From JABAAE01 sp905480545 (GTDB lineage: Bacteria > Planctomycetota > Planctomycetia > Pirellulales > Pirellulaceae), in assembly GCA_943788025.1 (NCBI GenBank), contig CALSOR010000004.1, forward strand, positions 558,001 to 622,000: DNA of 64,000 nucleotides, read 5' to 3'. Each line of letters begins with the position of its first letter. The stretch's first letter is position 1. The notes below the pieces were generated by a model. It made no database searches. It was not told where the DNA came from and saw nothing but the letters and a program-made list of their open reading frames with translations. Below, one piece after another: positions 62,288 to 64,000 of this stretch. The translations under genes and the position numbers were made by a program.

Positions 62288-63247
62288 ATGGCCACCGCAA
62301 ATTTTCCTGGAATTCGCGACGACATTACTCAATGCATCGGCAACACCCCGCTGGTAAAAATCCGTCGGATCTCCGAGGGTTGTGTCGCGACTGTGGTTGG
62401 AAAAGTCGAAAACATGAACCCGCTTTGGAGTGTCAAAGATCGCATTGGCCGTGCGATGATTGACTCGATGGAAAACAAAGGCTTGATCAAAGACGGGACT
62501 GTTATAATCGAGCCCACCAGCGGCAATACAGGAATCGCTTTGGCTTATGTTTGTGCTGCTCGTGGATACACGCTAAAAGTCTGCATGCCTGAAAGCATGA
62601 CAATTGAACGCCGTCGCCTGTTGAAAGCGTTAGGGGCAGAGGTGATTTTGACGCCGGCAGCGGAGGGAATGCCAGGTGCTGTCAAGCGAGCAACCGAGAT
62701 GGCAGAAGCAAACGACAATTACGTCATGCCACAACAGTTCAAGAATCCGGCCAATCCGGAAGTCCACCGCAAAACAACGGCAGAAGAAATTTGGCGTGAC
62801 ACAGAGGGACAAATCGACATCTTTGTTTCGGGTGTTGGAACCGGCGGCACAATCACCGGAGTTTCAGAGGCATTGAAAGAGCGAAAACCTGACATGAAAA
62901 CCATTGCGGTAGAACCGGCCAACAGCCCAGTGATTACACAGCGCCGCAGTGGCGAAACCATTCAACCTGGAAAACATACCATCCAAGGGATCGGTGCCGG
63001 CTTTATTCCGGATGTTTTGAATATCGATATTATTGACGAAGTAATGCTCGTTAAAGACGAAGATGCTGCAGCAACGGCGCGAGGACTCTCAGAAAAAGAA
63101 GGCTTGTTCTGCGGTATCAGTTGCGGAGCCGCAGCATGGGCAGCGCTAGAGGTCGGTCGCCGCCCAGAAAATGCTGGCAAACTGATCGTGGTCGTGCTTC
63201 CAGACCTTGGTGAACGCTACTTATCGACCTCACTTTATCCAGAATAA
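62288..63247 (+). CDS. cysK: cysteine synthase A (O-acetylserine sulfhydrylase)
   Basis: A 319-residue fold-type II PLP enzyme. The PLP lysine is in PLWSVKDRIGRAM near residue 43, the substrate loop is EPTSGNTGIALAYV, and the phosphate-binding motif is GVGTGGTITGVSEAL. It makes cysteine from O-acetylserine and sulfide. The frame opens at 62135, but ATG 62288 has AAAAGGA about 10 bases upstream and follows a sigma-70 promoter, so it is the start. Downstream lies an IS fragment and then a terminator. Confidence 0.95.
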   Translation: MATANFPGIRDDITQCIGNTPLVKIRRISEGCVATVVGKVENMNPLWSVKDRIGRAMIDSMENKGLIKDGTVIIEPTSGNTGIALAYVCAARGYTLKVCMPESMTIERRRLLKALGAEVILTPAAEGMPGAVKRATEMAEANDNYVMPQQFKNPANPEVHRKTTAEEIWRDTEGQIDIFVSGVGTGGTITGVSEALKERKPDMKTIAVEPANSPVITQRRSGETIQPGKHTIQGIGAGFIPDVLNIDIIDEVMLVKDEDAAATARGLSEKEGLFCGISCGAAAWAALEVGRRPENAGKLIVVVLPDLGERYLSTSLYPE

Positions 63248-63306
63248 GAGAATCAGAATATGAGTTCGATTTAAGACACGCTTAACAAACAAAAATGAAA
63301 ATAGAG

Positions 63307-63809
63307 GTGCTTTCTGGGCGCCGATACTGATTGAATGTCCGTCCATGCTCGTCAACAACTCCCAGTGAACCAGGTAACGCGAATACTCGTCGATGAAATT
63401 CAGCAGGTAGTACTGAATTCCGCCGACCTTCAAATACATTAGATCGGTCGCCCAGATTTCGTCGGGGCGACTCGCTTTTTCTGCCTCGTCGCGATACCGT
63501 TTCTTGCGGCCACGACGAAGACACATCAGCTCTTCACTCAGTAAAATTCGATAAACGGTACTCATACTCAGGTAAGCCACATCGTCGTCAATCATTCGCC
63601 AGGCAAGCTCGCGATGGCGGACGCCTGGATGCTCCAAAGCGTATTTCACCACGGCTTGCTTCTCCTCGGGCAATGCCTCGAAAGCCTGAACGGGCTTGAT
63701 CACCTCACGACGCTCTCGCTTCCAGGATTCTTCTTTCTTCCATCGAAAGTAGCTGGCCCGCGACACACCGAGATGATTCAATACCTCATTCGTTTTCAAC
63801 GAACCAACA
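63307..63809 (-). mobile_element. internal fragment of the IS3-family element
   Basis: A 503-bp stretch that is colinear and, as read by eye, identical to 22660-23162 of the intact IS. It covers the middle of orfB only; both IS ends are absent. A 189-residue frame (63230-63799) results from reading into flanking sequence and is not a functional transposase. Confidence 0.92.
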
Positions 63810-63833
63810 AGACCGTATTCTACGGTCTTTTTT
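63809..63833 (+). terminator. probable cysK terminator, displaced by the IS fragment
   Basis: A 9-bp perfect stem AAGACCGTA with TACGGTCTT, a 3-base loop and six T residues form a strong Rho-independent terminator on the plus strand. It begins exactly where the IS fragment ends, more than 560 bp from the cysK stop. The rest of the window (63834-64000) has no supported gene. Confidence 0.85.
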
Positions 63834-64000
63834 CATGTTCTAAGTTTCGCCTCGATTTTGCATTTTGAAAAAGAAGCAATGCGAATTTCCACGCGAATCG
63901 GCGTCACTTGGCGAAATCACGGTCCGCTATTAACTTTCGCAAGATAGATTAGTTTATAAGAAAACATTACTCACGATTTGGATGAACTATGTCATTGTTT

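Noticed and set aside
63230..63799. Second transposase gene
   Set aside because: It is only the middle of orfB with both IS ends missing, and reads into flanking DNA.
1..64000. tRNA, rRNA, riboswitch or prophage genes
   Set aside because: Nothing matching their conserved sequences was noticed on reading; a covariance-model scan (tRNAscan, Rfam) would be decisive and was not possible.

Overview
The window reads as a chromosomal segment of a planctomycete, most likely of the Pirellula/Rhodopirellula type. The evidence is the combination of a PSCyt1/DUF1549/DUF1553 protein paired with a DUF1501 protein, a PVC-type heme-binding dehydrogenase next to a ceramidase-like protein, membrane Ser/Thr kinases with sensor-like C-termini, a mammalian-type (PTPMT1-like) phosphatidylglycerophosphate phosphatase, and few strong Shine-Dalgarno sequences. 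Genes are dense, on both strands, mostly in units of one to three. I saw no rRNA, tRNA, CRISPR array, prophage or replication origin.

Layout. 0.1-1.7 kb: class V aminotransferase and DUF2752 protein. 2-5.4 kb: tricorn-type protease, with a strong terminator and a 13-bp minisatellite upstream. 5.7-13.8 kb: VOC protein, secreted jelly-roll protein, TPR-redoxin protein, FKBP-like protein, RlmI-like methyltransferase and a zinc-ribbon membrane protein with a degenerate protease fold. 14.2-16 kb: PTPMT1-like phosphatase and SufS. 16.5-18.7 kb: MORN-repeat protein and a Tyr-rich secreted peptide. 19.1-23.8 kb: a zinc-ribbon/kinase/WD40 gene split by an IS3-family element. 23.8-29.4 kb: esterase, dihydroorotase, a zinc-ribbon protein with a long VQAQP array, and IspD. 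29.5-34.4 kb: the DUF1501 and PSCyt1 pair. 34.6-43.3 kb: SDR oxidoreductase, UPF1-like helicase with two small upstream genes, DJ-1/PfpI protein, DUF3127 protein with an SSB-like tail, IlvD, S4 protein and a coiled-coil protein. 43.3-44.1 kb: a gene-free repeat-rich patch. 44.1-48.6 kb: the ceramidase and heme-dehydrogenase pair. 49-54.6 kb: metallopeptidase-like protein, KAS III, YqgE, a beta-barrel-like protein and PckA. 54.9-58.8 kb: a second beta-barrel-like protein, a second zinc-ribbon kinase and a Cys-containing secreted protein. 59-63.2 kb: PrpD, an uncharacterised VOC-like protein and CysK. The window ends with a 503-bp internal copy of the IS element.

How the genes relate. Most are housekeeping or lineage-typical: branched-chain amino acids, cysteine and Fe-S supply, isoprenoid precursor, pyrimidine, gluconeogenesis, fatty acid initiation and cardiolipin precursor. 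Superimposed is a set of four membrane-anchored proteins that all begin with the same CxxC-(16 or 17)-CPxC zinc ribbon: two kinases, one protease-like protein and one VQAQP-repeat protein. The signs of recent change are the IS insertion that splits the kinase, an identical internal fragment of that IS inserted between cysK and its apparent terminator, and several intergenic minisatellites with unrelated 13-20 bp units. I did not find a clearly new multi-gene system. The best leads are the shared zinc-ribbon membrane proteins and the small operon upstream of the UPF1-like helicase.
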